From: Anaerolinea sp.
GTDB taxonomy: Bacteria; Chloroflexota; Anaerolineae; Anaerolineales; Anaerolineaceae
DNA length: 8,438 nucleotides
Reading direction: 5' to 3'
NCBI GenBank assembly: GCA_013824385.1
Contig: PNNU01000127.1
Location: 1 to 8,438 of the forward strand
Position numbers and translations under genes: made by a program. A model generated the notes under the pieces. It saw only the letters and a list, made by a program, of their open reading frames with translations. It had not been told where the DNA came from and ran no database searches. Shown here in pieces: positions 1 through 5,978 of this stretch (the first letter of the stretch is position 1; every line of letters begins with the position of its first letter).

Positions 1-11
1 TATTGAATAAA

Positions 12-587
12 ATGCATGAAAGCAAAGTAGTAGACATCACTGACGAAAATGCGGTTGCATTAGCCTGCGGAGGAAACCCGGAGGCTTTCAGCTATCTCTA
101 TGAGAAGAATGTAACCCGCATTTATAACTACATCTACTATCGCATTGGATCTGCATCTGATGCGGAAGATATCACTTCACGCGTTTTTTATCGTGCTTTT
201 GGGCACATTAACAGTTATGTAGACAAAGGGGTACCCTTTTCAGCCTGGTTGTATCGCATTGCCCATAATCTGATCGCCAATTGGCACCGCGACAACCTGC
301 GCCGTAAGGAAGTTCCGCTCGAAGATCATCTCGACCTTCCACACAAAGCGGACCAACCCGAGCGCATGCTTGAAAAGAACCAGGAAATGGCCTTGCTCTT
401 AAAAGCGATTCGCAGGATTTCAGAGGATCGACAGCAATTGATCTTGTTGAAATACCTTGAAGATTTATCTAATGCGGAAATTGCCCAAATCATGGGACGC
501 AGCGAAGGGGCAATCAAAAGTTTGTATCACAGGGCGTTAATCGCCTTGCGCGAAGAGATGGAAGAAATCGGTTACAAATCAGAATAG
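12..587 (+). CDS. ECF-type RNA polymerase sigma factor (sigma-70 family)
   Basis: This is a 191-residue protein with the two-domain plan of an extracytoplasmic-function sigma factor, which directs core RNA polymerase to a small set of promoters. Region 2 spans about residues 14-97 and includes DAEDITSRVFYRAF (50-63), the usual core-binding and -10 contact helix, then the aromatic and basic stretch around FSAWLYRIAHNLIANWHR (76-93). A linker of about 30 residues follows. Region 4 (about 127-183) carries a helix-turn-helix, SNAEIAQIMGRSEGAIKSL (153-171). The size fits an ECF member without sigma regions 1 and 3. The start is uncertain: ATG at 12 is the first ATG, but a TTG in frame at 3 and sequence beyond the window edge cannot be excluded, and no ribosome binding site is visible in the 11 bases available. 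The small membrane gene 15 bases downstream is a candidate regulatory partner. Family assignment is strong; target genes and inducing signal are unknown. Confidence 0.9.
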   Translation: MHESKVVDITDENAVALACGGNPEAFSYLYEKNVTRIYNYIYYRIGSASDAEDITSRVFYRAFGHINSYVDKGVPFSAWLYRIAHNLIANWHRDNLRRKEVPLEDHLDLPHKADQPERMLEKNQEMALLLKAIRRISEDRQQLILLKYLEDLSNAEIAQIMGRSEGAIKSLYHRALIALREEMEEIGYKSE

Positions 588-602
588 TTCAAGGGCAACG
601 AC

Positions 603-848
603 ATGGAAAGTAGAATGAATGAAATGAATAACAAAGGCATGTTAGGGTTGGAAGAAAAGCTATCCAGCATGTTAAAACCGGTAATGCCTGATCCGGTATT
701 TATGAATAGCCTTAAGACAAAACTGGCAAAGACACCAGCCCTTTTGATTGAAAAATCAAAGAGGCGAGTCGGGTTGATGGTGGTTGGCGCTGGTTTGTTT
801 GCCGGAGCCTTGACCGTCTGGATTCTAAGCAGATTAAAAAAGAAATAG
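603..848 (+). CDS. Small single-pass membrane protein, possible partner of the ECF sigma factor
   Basis: This 81-residue protein has a polar N-terminal part (about 1-55) and one hydrophobic helix (about 57-76), flanked by basic clusters KSKRR (51-55) and RLKKK (77-81). There is no zinc-binding HxxxCxxC pattern, in fact no cysteine at all, so it is not a classical ZAS anti-sigma factor. The segment MPDPVFMNSLKTKLAK (28-43) looks like a short amphipathic helix introduced by a DPxF motif; from memory, similar segments occur in small proteins encoded after ECF sigma genes in Chloroflexota. AAGGG at 591-595 lies 7 bases before the ATG and supports the start. The gene begins 15 bases after the sigma stop, so co-transcription is likely. 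Serving as a minimal membrane anchor or anti-sigma is inferred from position only. Positive charge on both sides of the helix leaves the topology open. Confidence 0.7.
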   Translation: MESRMNEMNNKGMLGLEEKLSSMLKPVMPDPVFMNSLKTKLAKTPALLIEKSKRRVGLMVVGAGLFAGALTVWILSRLKKK

Positions 849-862
849 TTATTGAATTTAGA

Positions 863-1117
863 TTATTTAAGATCGAATTTTATTTTTAATTGATAACTTG
901 AAGGTTCGACCAAAAGTGAACCATCTGGAAAGAGAATGGTGGGAACACTTTTACAGCCTTTATTGACGCTCATGACATATTCAGCAGCCGCTTTATCCTT
1001 GTCGATGTCAATCCATTCATAATCTATTTGATTATCAGCGAAAAACTGTCTGGCCCTGCGAGTATCACCACACCAGGTTGTGCCATACATTTTAATTTTT
1101 TGATCAGCTTCAGTCAT
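863..1117 (-). CDS. Glutaredoxin-like protein with a monothiol active site
   Basis: This is a small thioredoxin-fold protein of 84 residues. The N-terminal strand and active-site loop read KMYGTTWCGDTRRAR, so the usual CxxC is CGDT, with one cysteine at residue 16. The cis-proline loop is SVPTILFPDGS (57-67), as in glutaredoxins and mycoredoxin-like proteins. A second cysteine (residue 55) sits four residues before the cis-proline, a position that folds close to the active site in this family. The likely role is cytoplasmic thiol-disulfide exchange or a monothiol mechanism; the substrate is unknown. I chose ATG at 1117 over ATG at 1129 because GGAG (1124-1127) lies 6 bases upstream of it, while the earlier ATG has no such site and would place that sequence inside the gene. 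With this start the gene overlaps the preceding minus-strand gene by 8 bases, which suggests translational coupling. Confidence 0.85.
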   Translation of the reverse strand: MTEADQKIKMYGTTWCGDTRRARQFFADNQIDYEWIDIDKDKAAAEYVMSVNKGCKSVPTILFPDGSLLVEPSSYQLKIKFDLK

Positions 1118-1451
1118 TTGTCTCTCCATTAACTTTTGATAATTGTTCGATCACATTTTGTGCATCCATAATTAAATTAAAATCCACCGGAAATTGATAA
1201 TCCATCCCTATACGAGTTGATAATCTTTCCAGTGCTGAATGTATGGAAACCGGCAGAACCTTCCGCACTTGCTCATCTTTGATCAATGCATTCAAAGAAA
1301 GACCTCTCAGATCAAAATCAACCGTTTGTAAATATTCTCGAATAACCAAACCAGCGGCTCTGCGTGCCAGTACCCTGGCCATACCTTCATTTCCGTTTTG
1401 CCTGGCTTCACGTGCTTTTTCAAGTTCGGCCACTGCCAAAGTGTTATCCAT
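1110..1451 (-). CDS. Uncharacterised all-helical protein of 113 residues
   Basis: I do not recognise a named family with confidence. The protein appears wholly alpha-helical and soluble, with no signal peptide, membrane helix or cysteine. The N-terminal helices read AVAELEKAREARQNGNEGMARVL (split at about residues 6-28) and then ARRAAGLVIREYL. A middle part contains LSLNALIKDEQVRKVLP, followed by SALERLSTRIG and a last helix around IMDAQNVIEQLS. The pattern of an alanine- and arginine-rich helix pair with a short GNEG turn recalls HEPN-type helical bundles, but the catalytic RxxxxH motif is not present, so this is only a weak structural guess. It is the first gene of a two-gene unit with the glutaredoxin-like protein. 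AAGG lies about 12 bases before the ATG, a long spacing. It is probably a real gene because of its coupling to the next one and its codon-like composition. Confidence 0.7.
   Translation of the reverse strand: MDNTLAVAELEKAREARQNGNEGMARVLARRAAGLVIREYLQTVDFDLRGLSLNALIKDEQVRKVLPVSIHSALERLSTRIGMDYQFPVDFNLIMDAQNVIEQLSKVNGETND
1124..1127 (-). promoter_or_regulatory. Ribosome binding site deciding the glutaredoxin-like start
   Basis: On the minus strand GGAG is followed by six bases and then ATG at 1117. It lies inside the last codons of the upstream gene, near its TGA at 1110-1112. This favours the start at 1117 over the in-frame ATG at 1129. Confidence 0.6.
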
Positions 1452-1470
1452 GAATGAATTTTACCTTCGA

Positions 1471-1500
1471 TTTATTCAATCCTCACAGTGAGTATGTTAA
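1471..1500 (-). promoter_or_regulatory. Candidate promoter for the minus-strand two-gene unit
   Basis: Read on the minus strand, TTAACA (1495-1500) is a five-of-six match to the -35 box. After an 18-base spacer comes AATAAA (1471-1476), a four-of-six match to the -10 box. It overlaps the fmt promoter almost entirely. It is a weak prediction from consensus matching only. Confidence 0.3.
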
Positions 1501-1503
1501 AAT
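1475..1503 (+). promoter_or_regulatory. Candidate extended -10 promoter for fmt, giving a leaderless transcript
   Basis: TAAAAT (1498-1503) matches five of six bases of the -10 consensus and is preceded by TG plus one base (1495-1497), the extended -10 element. A poor -35 box, TTCAAT (1475-1480), lies 17 bases upstream. The expected start of transcription, about seven bases after the -10 box, is the A of the fmt ATG at 1510. No Shine-Dalgarno sequence lies in front of that ATG, which agrees with a leaderless mRNA. Confidence 0.45.
1482..1492. promoter_or_regulatory. Perfect 11-base palindrome, possible operator
   Basis: CTCACAGTGAG has two perfect 5-base arms around a central A. It lies between the -35 and -10 boxes of both candidate divergent promoters, where a bound repressor would block both. 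The match is short and could be due to chance; no binding protein can be named. Confidence 0.35.
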
Positions 1504-1509
1504 CACTGC

Positions 1510-2427
1510 ATGTCTGAAAACGTTGTCTTCATGGGCTCGCCCGAACTGGCTGCAAGGATTTTGGAAGCACTGGCTTCGAAATATAAAGTTGTCGGAGTAG
1601 TCACTCAACCAGATCGCCCGGCAGGCCGTGGAAAGGTGCTCACTTCTCCACCAGTCAAAGTATTGGCTCATCAATTGGGAATTCCTGTCATTCAACCTGA
1701 ACGTCTGCGTGACGATGCTTTTGCTCAACTACAGGCATGGAACCCCGATGTGATTGTGGTGGCCGCTTTTGGCCAGATTTTGCGTCAAAGGGTATTGGAT
1801 TTGCCAAAATATGGCTGCATTAATGTGCATGCGTCTTATCTACCGCGTTGGCGGGGCGCCGCACCCATCCAGGCGGCCATCTTACACGGTGACGAATTCA
1901 CCGGTGTCAGCATTATGAAAATGGACGCCGGCATTGACACTGGACCCGTCTTGATTCAGGAAAAGGTTTATCTGGCAGAGGACGAGACCTTATCAACATT
2001 AACTGAAAAATTATCCCTGTTGGGTGCAACATTACTGCTCAGGGGTTTGCAAGATTACCTGATCGGCAAGCTGGATTCCAAACCGCAAGCAGAAGGCCTC
2101 GACACTTATGCAGGTATACTCACAAAAGAAGATGGTCTGCTGGATTTCACGCAATCCGCGGTTGATATTGACCGTAAGGTCAGGGCTTTAAATGATTGGC
2201 CTGGAACTTTCTGTAACGTAAACGAGCAGGTTTTAAAAGTTCGAAAAGTTAGAGTAATTCTTTCAGAAACGCATCCTGCCGGTATTCGCAGTGTTCTAGA
2301 TAAAGTTCCAGCCATCAGCACTCCAGACGGCTGGGTACAGCTCCTTGAAGTACAGCCCGCCGGTAAGAAGTGGATGCCTGGAGCTGATTTTTTGAGAGGA
2401 ACCCAAAACTGGAAAACCAGCGAATAA
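1510..2427 (+). CDS. fmt: Methionyl-tRNA formyltransferase
   Basis: This cytoplasmic enzyme transfers a formyl group from 10-formyltetrahydrofolate to methionyl-tRNA for initiation of protein synthesis. At 305 residues it is close to the usual 310-320. The N-terminal Rossmann-like formyltransferase domain (about 1-190) begins FMGSPELAARIL and has the substrate loop TQPDRPAGRGKVL (32-44). The catalytic set is visible: N105 and H107 in NVHASYLPRWRGAAPI (105-120), and D143 in MDAGIDTGPVL (138-148). The C-terminal tRNA-binding beta domain (about 205-300) contains VRALNDWPGTF (224-234) and ends with VQPAGKKWMPGADFLRG (281-297), the usual signature. The start at 1510 gives the normal N-terminus although there is no ribosome binding site, consistent with a leaderless message. 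It is the first gene of a probable operon; no def (peptide deformylase) gene is adjacent here. Confidence 0.98.
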   Translation: MSENVVFMGSPELAARILEALASKYKVVGVVTQPDRPAGRGKVLTSPPVKVLAHQLGIPVIQPERLRDDAFAQLQAWNPDVIVVAAFGQILRQRVLDLPKYGCINVHASYLPRWRGAAPIQAAILHGDEFTGVSIMKMDAGIDTGPVLIQEKVYLAEDETLSTLTEKLSLLGATLLLRGLQDYLIGKLDSKPQAEGLDTYAGILTKEDGLLDFTQSAVDIDRKVRALNDWPGTFCNVNEQVLKVRKVRVILSETHPAGIRSVLDKVPAISTPDGWVQLLEVQPAGKKWMPGADFLRGTQNWKTSE

Positions 2428-2428
2428 A

Positions 2429-3487
2429 ATGAGCGAATCCACCCAAAAACCGTTAAAAGTTATTTGTTTTGGTATGGGAGCCATTGGTACGTATATTGGC
2501 GGCAGTCTGGCTGCAAATGGCGCACAGGTTACCTTTATCGAAAAAAAAGAATTTATCAAGGACGCCGTAACCAGAGGAATACATCTCAATATTAGCGGCA
2601 ATGAGATCAACGTACATAATATTGATATTACCTCGGATATACGCCATGCTTTATCAGGTGAGGCGGTGGATGCAGTATTAATTGCTGTTAAATCGAATGA
2701 CACCCCCTCGGTACTTGAATTGATCAAGGGAATAGAAAATGATTTTCCACCGGTTTTGTGTTTGCAAAATGGGGTGGAAAATGAAGCTTTGATTGCCCGA
2801 AAATTGGGTGAAGAGAAAGTGATTGGCGGTTCAATCACCAGCGCAGTCGGGCGTTCAGGTTTGGGTGATATCAAACTTGAAAAACTGCGCGGGGTGGGTA
2901 TTGAAACGGGGCATCCCATTTCACAAAAGTTAATAGATTGGTTCAACCTTTCCGGGCTGAGAGCCAAAGGTTATGAATCGCGCGCAGACATGAAATGGAC
3001 CAAGATGTTAACCAATTTGTTGGCGAATGCCACTTCTGCCATCCTCAACTGGACCCCCGCACAGGTGTACTCCCATCCGCTGACCTGGCGAATAGAATTG
3101 GATCAAATCCGCGAATGTATGGATGTGATGAAGCTGATGCACATACATTTGGTGAATCTGCCGGGAACACCGGCAAAACCACTGATGGTTTTGTTGAATA
3201 CATTACCTGCCGGGCTAAGTCAGGCACTGGTTGGCGGACCAATGGCAAAAGGCCGCGGGGCAAAAATGCCATCCTTTCATATTGACCTTTACTCAGGCAA
3301 AACGACAAGTGAAGTGACATTTCTGAATGGTGCTGTTTCCCGTTATGCATCAAAAGTTGGATTGCATTCCCCAATCAATGATGGGTTGTGTAGATTATTG
3401 GAACAACTTGCTGCCGGAATAATTGCCAAAGAGGAATTCGCCGGGCAGCCTGAAAAACTTGATATTTGGCTCCGGGAGCAAAAATGA
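2429..3487 (+). CDS. 2-dehydropantoate 2-reductase family protein (ketopantoate reductase, ApbA/PanE-like)
   Basis: Members reduce ketopantoate to pantoate with NADPH in the route to pantothenate and coenzyme A. The N-terminal Rossmann domain has the dinucleotide motif GMGAIGTYIG (15-24). CLQNGVEN (111-118) supplies the conserved asparagine, N114. The C-terminal helical domain has KWTKMLTNLLANATSAI (189-205), where K192 aligns with the family's catalytic lysine and N196 and N200 follow. The final motif is TTSEVTFLNGAV (292-303), with E295 as the substrate-binding acid. At 352 residues it is longer than the 303-residue E. coli PanE, the extra length lying mostly around residues 215-285. The start is one base after the fmt stop, with no strong ribosome binding site, suggesting coupling to fmt. 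The fold is certain, but this family has many paralogues acting on other 2-keto acids and no other pan genes are in view, so I give no gene symbol. Confidence 0.9.
   Translation: MSESTQKPLKVICFGMGAIGTYIGGSLAANGAQVTFIEKKEFIKDAVTRGIHLNISGNEINVHNIDITSDIRHALSGEAVDAVLIAVKSNDTPSVLELIKGIENDFPPVLCLQNGVENEALIARKLGEEKVIGGSITSAVGRSGLGDIKLEKLRGVGIETGHPISQKLIDWFNLSGLRAKGYESRADMKWTKMLTNLLANATSAILNWTPAQVYSHPLTWRIELDQIRECMDVMKLMHIHLVNLPGTPAKPLMVLLNTLPAGLSQALVGGPMAKGRGAKMPSFHIDLYSGKTTSEVTFLNGAVSRYASKVGLHSPINDGLCRLLEQLAAGIIAKEEFAGQPEKLDIWLREQK
3474..3478 (+). promoter_or_regulatory. Ribosome binding site of the GH13 gene
   Basis: GGGAG lies 5 bases before the ATG at 3484, inside the last codons of the reductase gene. 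It selects ATG 3484 over an in-frame TTG at 3466. Confidence 0.65.
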
Positions 3488-4884
3488 GCGTTCCGAGTTG
3501 GGTGCAAGACAGCATCTTTTATCAAATATTTCCAGACCGTTTTGCTAATGGGCATAATGGCAACAACCCGAAATCAGTGCAGCCATGGAACGCCAAGCCC
3601 ACTATATACAGTTTTCATGGCGGTGACATAAAGGGCATTATTGATCATATGTATTACCTGCTTGACCTTGGGATCAATGCTATCTACCTAAACCCGATTT
3701 TCTTATCGCCTTCCAATCATCGCTACAATGCAGTGGATTATTTCCAGATTGATCCAAAACTGGGAAACAAGCTGGAGTTTTTCACTCTGTTGGATGTTGC
3801 GCACCGCAATGAGATGAAAGTGATTTTGGACGGTGTGTTCAATCACTGCGGTAGAGGATTCTTTGCTTTCAATGATGTGCTTGAAAACCAGGCAAATTCT
3901 CCATACACAGATTGGTTTCACATCAAAAAATTTCCTGTGGATGCTTATTCTCCCGGCGATGCAACCAGTTATGAAGGCTGGTGGAAGTACAAAAGTCTGC
4001 CAAAATTCAATACCTCCAACCCAGAAGTGGAAAAATATATTCTTAAGGTGGCCCGGTACTGGATTGAACAGGGAATTGACGGCTGGCGTTTGGATGTGCC
4101 GAACGAGATCAATGATGATGGATTCTGGCTGCGATTTAGAGAAGTCGTGCGCAGTGCCAACCCTGATGCCTATCTTGTGGGCGAAATTTGGGACGGTGAT
4201 CCGCGCTGGGTTGGGAATGAACACTTTGACGGACTTATGAATTATCCGCTAAAGGATCTAATAATCTATTTGCTAACCAATGAGATTTCAATGGACAAAT
4301 TCCGACTTGATCTGCATAAATGGCAAAACATGTACGCAGATGAGAATTCCAAAGCCATGTATAACTTGTTGGGCAGTCACGATGTTGAAAGATTTTTAAC
4401 TAAAATCGGTGGGGATATTGCAAAAGCCAAATTGGGTTATCTGCTTCTATTCACCTTGATCGGTGCACCTGCGATTTATTATGGAGATGAAATTGGCTTA
4501 CTGGGTGGCAAGGACCCTGATTGCAGAAGAACGTTTAACTGGGATGAATCTCAATGGATGACCCCGCTGCGCGATTGGATCAAGAAATTGATCAGAGTTC
4601 GGAAAGAAAAAGTTGCATTACGCCGCGGCATTTTTCAACTTTTAGAAACCGAACCCTGCAAGAACTGTCTGGCTTTTGTGCGCTTGATAGACAATGAATG
4701 TGGGTTGACATTGATAAATATTGATAATTCAGCATTGGAATTAACTATTGACTTGAGTGGAACGCCATTGGCAACTTACAAGAGTCTACGCAATGTTTTG
4801 GCAACTGATGAATACGTGGTGATGGAACAAAAAATCACTGTTAAACTTCCGGCACTTTCGGGAGCGTTGTTGTTTGCTTACTAA
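3484..4884 (+). CDS. Glycoside hydrolase family 13 enzyme (neopullulanase / cyclomaltodextrinase-like alpha-amylase)
   Basis: This 466-residue cytoplasmic enzyme probably hydrolyses alpha-glucosidic bonds in maltodextrins, cyclodextrins or related oligosaccharides. It starts directly at the catalytic barrel with QDSIFYQIFPDRFANG (8-23). The conserved GH13 regions appear in order: region I DGVFNH (116-121), region V LPKFN (172-176), region II GWRLDVPNE (200-208) with nucleophile D204, region III VGEIWD (232-237) with acid/base E234, and region IV GSHDVERF (297-304) with D300. DPDCRRTFNWD (344-354) and LPKFN in place of MPKLN point to the GH13_20-type group. The N-terminal beta domain common in neopullulanases is absent, and there is no signal peptide. 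A short beta domain ends the protein and carries an unusual CKNC pair (392-395). ATG at 3484 overlaps the reductase stop as ATGA, so translation is probably coupled. Exact substrate cannot be told from sequence. Confidence 0.93.
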   Translation: MSVPSWVQDSIFYQIFPDRFANGHNGNNPKSVQPWNAKPTIYSFHGGDIKGIIDHMYYLLDLGINAIYLNPIFLSPSNHRYNAVDYFQIDPKLGNKLEFFTLLDVAHRNEMKVILDGVFNHCGRGFFAFNDVLENQANSPYTDWFHIKKFPVDAYSPGDATSYEGWWKYKSLPKFNTSNPEVEKYILKVARYWIEQGIDGWRLDVPNEINDDGFWLRFREVVRSANPDAYLVGEIWDGDPRWVGNEHFDGLMNYPLKDLIIYLLTNEISMDKFRLDLHKWQNMYADENSKAMYNLLGSHDVERFLTKIGGDIAKAKLGYLLLFTLIGAPAIYYGDEIGLLGGKDPDCRRTFNWDESQWMTPLRDWIKKLIRVRKEKVALRRGIFQLLETEPCKNCLAFVRLIDNECGLTLINIDNSALELTIDLSGTPLATYKSLRNVLATDEYVVMEQKITVKLPALSGALLFAY

Positions 4885-4893
4885 GTGTAGATC

Positions 4894-5955
4894 ATGAGAA
4901 TTTCTAAGACTCCAATAAAAATGTATCCAAGCACCTTTGCAAAGGGCTTGATTATAGGTCTATCTCTAATTTTGGCAGTGTGTTTGATCCCCGCGATCAT
5001 CAACCTATCAATCAATCAAACAGTATTCAAATCAGATTTTTACGCTGGCGTGTTAAGACGTACCAATTTTTATGATCAAGTTCCGGCTGTAATTGCGGAT
5101 AAAGTGATGGCTTCTGGTTCTTCAGCGATGCAAGGCGGTTTACTGGCAGGTTTGAATCAAGAGCAATTTATTTGGATGATGACCTCCATGCTTCCACCAG
5201 GATGGATCGAAACCCAAACCGAAGCTGCCATGGATTCCGTGCTTGATTTTCTCAATTTCAAAACGGAGACACTTACGATTAGGGTTGATTTGCAGCCCAT
5301 TAAAGATTATCTTTCCAGCCCGGCAGGGAAGCAATCTTTGTTGAACCTGTTGGATAATTTACCTGATTGTTCTGACGAGCAGCTGACCCAGATCATGATT
5401 GCCATGCAAAGCGGACAAGGCGGTTTTGCATTATGCCAGCCTCCATCCAGCGATTTGTTCAATATGGATATGATGCTTGACCCGGTGATCAATTCTTTTT
5501 CAGCCAGTTTGCCTACTGTAATTCTGCTTCCGCCTGCCAACGAACAGGGAAGTATTCAAAAAATTATCAAATCCCCTGTGTTTTTAGCCTATCAAAGTAT
5601 TCGACGGGTACTGGAACTTTTTCCATGGATTTGTCTTGTTTTGGCTATGATGATCTTGCTGTTATCTCTGCGTTCATTGCGCTGGATGGCCACTGCTTTA
5701 GGGGTACCACTGGTATTCGCCAGTTTAGTGGCTGCCATTCCTGGAGTATGGTTATTCCTCACTGGAGGACAGGGTATTAATGGTGTCCCTTCAGGAACCA
5801 GTCTGCTGGGGTCGTTGCAGGGGTTTGAGGGATTGTTGGTAGGTGTGATTCAGGAAGGCTTTAAAACAGCAGGACAAGGTCTGCTAGTCTGGTGCGTAGG
5901 AGCGTTGGCTATTGGTTTGGTTTTTATCTCGATCAGATTGGTTGCACAAAAATAA
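4894..5955 (+). CDS. Multi-pass membrane protein of unknown function
   Basis: I do not recognise a named family. The 353-residue protein has one N-terminal hydrophobic helix (about 17-39), a long soluble segment of about 200 residues, then three C-terminal helices (about 243-260, 264-290 and 328-348). With an even number of helices both ends would face the cytoplasm and the 40-240 segment would lie outside. That segment contains just two cysteines, C159 and C181, which could form a disulfide, and helical stretches such as the one around DQVPAVIADKVM (61-72). Basic residues at both ends agree with this topology. It follows the GH13 gene by 9 bases and is probably the last gene of the fmt operon. 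The start is not well defined: there is no clear ribosome binding site at ATG 4894, and ATG 4921 is an alternative. Nothing indicates transport or enzyme function. Confidence 0.8.
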   Translation: MRISKTPIKMYPSTFAKGLIIGLSLILAVCLIPAIINLSINQTVFKSDFYAGVLRRTNFYDQVPAVIADKVMASGSSAMQGGLLAGLNQEQFIWMMTSMLPPGWIETQTEAAMDSVLDFLNFKTETLTIRVDLQPIKDYLSSPAGKQSLLNLLDNLPDCSDEQLTQIMIAMQSGQGGFALCQPPSSDLFNMDMMLDPVINSFSASLPTVILLPPANEQGSIQKIIKSPVFLAYQSIRRVLELFPWICLVLAMMILLLSLRSLRWMATALGVPLVFASLVAAIPGVWLFLTGGQGINGVPSGTSLLGSLQGFEGLLVGVIQEGFKTAGQGLLVWCVGALAIGLVFISIRLVAQK

Positions 5956-5978
5956 ACGTCCAAGAATCACTTTTTGGA
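5948..5978 (-). terminator. Candidate intrinsic terminator of mutS
   Basis: On the minus strand an 8-pair stem (5959-5966 with 5971-5978, one G-T pair) encloses a 4-base loop and is followed by a T-rich run (5956 down to 5948). The mutS stop codon at 5967-5969 lies in the loop. The stem is poor in GC, so strength is doubtful. The element overlaps the stop of the convergent membrane gene. On the plus strand the hairpin is not followed by a good T-run. Confidence 0.4.

Noticed and set aside
849..900. AT-rich convergent junction between the small membrane gene and the glutaredoxin-like gene, examined for a terminator
   Set aside because: Only imperfect AT pairings with long loops are visible; no clear stem followed by a T-run on either strand.
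1118..1129. Earlier start for the glutaredoxin-like gene at ATG 1129
   Set aside because: The GGAG at 1124-1127 is correctly spaced for ATG 1117 and would lie within the gene if 1129 were used; the extra four residues are not part of the fold.
1110..1451. HEPN ribonuclease toxin, with the next gene as antitoxin
   Set aside because: The RxxxxH catalytic motif is absent and the neighbour is a glutaredoxin-like protein, not a nucleotidyltransferase or other usual antitoxin.
2409..2420. Small hairpin CTGG-AAAA-CCAG at the fmt end
   Set aside because: The stem is only four pairs with no T-run, and it lies within an operon, so it is not supported as a terminator.
2296..2967. A 223-codon open frame on the minus strand
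   Set aside because: It is antisense to the well-supported fmt end and reductase gene, and its translation shows no recognisable domain. It is a frame shadow.
3466..3483. TTG start for the GH13 gene at 3466
   Set aside because: ATG at 3484 has a GGGAG site 5 bases upstream and forms the typical ATGA overlap.
3703..4224. A 173-codon open frame on the minus strand inside the GH13 gene
   Set aside because: The plus-strand frame contains all GH13 catalytic motifs; the antisense translation has no family features.
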